A DNA stretch of 64,000 nt from Rhodospirillaceae bacterium. GTDB taxonomy: Bacteria; Pseudomonadota; Alphaproteobacteria; MPNO01; UBA2964. The position numbers were made by a program, and so were the translations under genes. The stretch lies in NCBI GenBank assembly GCA_002709075.1, contig PAPV01000012.1, positions 43,572 to 107,571 on the forward strand. Direction: 5' to 3'. Position 1 is the first letter of the stretch; each line of letters begins with the position of its first letter. Positions 63,543-64,000 of the stretch are shown in pieces. The notes beneath the pieces were generated by a model. It did not search any database. It was not told the origin of the DNA and saw only the letters and a list, made by a program, of their open reading frames with translations.

Positions 63543-64000
63543 ATGGTTAAAGTGAGGAAAAGTGGCTATTATAGAAAACTTGGAATAATTGCTCTTTGTT
63601 TAACACCTGTATTTTTCCTAGCAATTCATGTGTTGTCTACAGAGATGCTACGACGCGTTACTGTTGATCTCACCGAAGAAAAACTTTTTACCCTATCCGA
63701 TGGAACCAAGCGTGTTTTGGAAAACATGCGAGAACCTATTACACTCAGATTGTTTATGTCCGATGAACTTCTCAATTCTAGCCCTAACCTGAAGGACTAT
63801 GGACGTCAAATAACTGAATTGCTGGATCGTTATGTTGAACTTTCTAGTGGTCGAATCAAACTGCAGATAATTAAACCTGAACCTTTTTCACCAGAAGAGG
63901 ATCGTGCCGTCGGACTTGGTTTGCAGGGTATTCCTATTTCCCAAGCAGGTAATCTTGGATATTTTGGTTTGGCTGGAACAAACACAACAGATGACAGCGA
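63543..64000 (+). CDS. GldG-family ABC auxiliary protein, 5' part
   Basis: From ATG 63543 an open frame runs off the window. It has an N-terminal membrane helix (LGIIALCLTPVFFLAIHVL). RRVTVDLTEEKLFTLSDGTKRVLENMREPITLRLFMSD follows, then a segment on a stretch matching GldG (ABC_transp_aux), 'D.T....TLS..T..vL..l..pv...l'. GldG-like proteins are large periplasmic-domain partners of the GldA/GldF pair. It begins 7 bp after the permease gene. The ORF track omits it because it is open at the edge. Confidence 0.85.
   Translation, partial: MVKVRKSGYYRKLGIIALCLTPVFFLAIHVLSTEMLRRVTVDLTEEKLFTLSDGTKRVLENMREPITLRLFMSDELLNSSPNLKDYGRQITELLDRYVELSSGRIKLQIIKPEPFSPEEDRAVGLGLQGIPISQAGNLGYFGLAGTNTTDDS

Overview
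This window reads as the chromosome of a marine-type alphaproteobacterium, probably Rhodospirillales or SAR116-like. I infer this from three things. The tmRNA gene is circularly permuted and two-piece, as in alphaproteobacteria. The gene order thyA-folA ... hflK-hflC-DUF2065-degP, serB, miaA, ilvB-ilvH-ilvC, leuA, mreBCD-mrdA-rodA is familiar from that class. The DNA is AT-rich, with many TTG starts. I could not run a phylogeny, so the lineage is inference.

Region 1 (1 to about 21.6 kb) is conserved core. It starts with the 5' end of an SspB-like ClpXP adaptor gene and the ssrA (tmRNA) gene on the same strand. Next come thyA and folA (thymidylate/folate), a YkuD transpeptidase, an MBL hydrolase, the Mrp Fe-S carrier, the FtsH-modulating HflK/HflC pair, DegP, SerB and MiaA. 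Then follow the branched-chain amino acid genes ilvB-ilvH-ilvC and leuA, the latter with a structured leader. The rod-shape operon mreB-mreC-mreD-mrdA-rodA closes the region. I saw no broken gene here.

Region 2 (about 21.7 to 58.6 kb) is an accessory catabolic region. It holds a flavin monooxygenase, MmgE/PrpD, maleylacetate reductase and an oxalate module (oxc, frc). It also has two molybdenum hydroxylase systems, an acyl-CoA dehydrogenase-like protein, VOC and extradiol-type proteins, and three class II aldolase-family proteins. A two-subunit ring-hydroxylating dioxygenase lies beside a 4,5-dihydroxyphthalate-decarboxylase-like protein, with acryloyl-CoA reductase, a dienelactone hydrolase and two SDRs nearby. 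A few housekeeping genes are interspersed (yciB, zapE, ribA). Together they suggest oxidation of aromatic or carboxylated C1-C2 compounds. No dedicated DNA-binding regulator is visible, and only two transporters are.

Region 2 also shows repeated gene decay. There is a 3' fragment of NAD-formate dehydrogenase abutting a 5'-truncated HPP-family gene. An SDR is out of frame at an A8 tract. A LeuC-like gene carries an in-frame TAA, and the LeuD-like gene directly after it carries a 1-nt frameshift. One unknown gene is split between frames, and an MFS gene has no canonical start at its expected position. The formate dehydrogenase stump lies just before oxc-frc, which implies that the formate-oxidising end of an oxalate pathway was lost here. 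Assembly indels are the main alternative for the single-base lesions.

Region 3 (58.9 to 64 kb) contains a WecA-type sugar-phosphate transferase, an orphan HigA-type regulator with an apparently leaderless promoter over an inverted repeat, an L-2-hydroxyglutarate oxidase-like protein, and a GldA/GldF/GldG-type ABC export operon that runs off the window end. I see no CRISPR array, insertion sequence, tRNA or rRNA.
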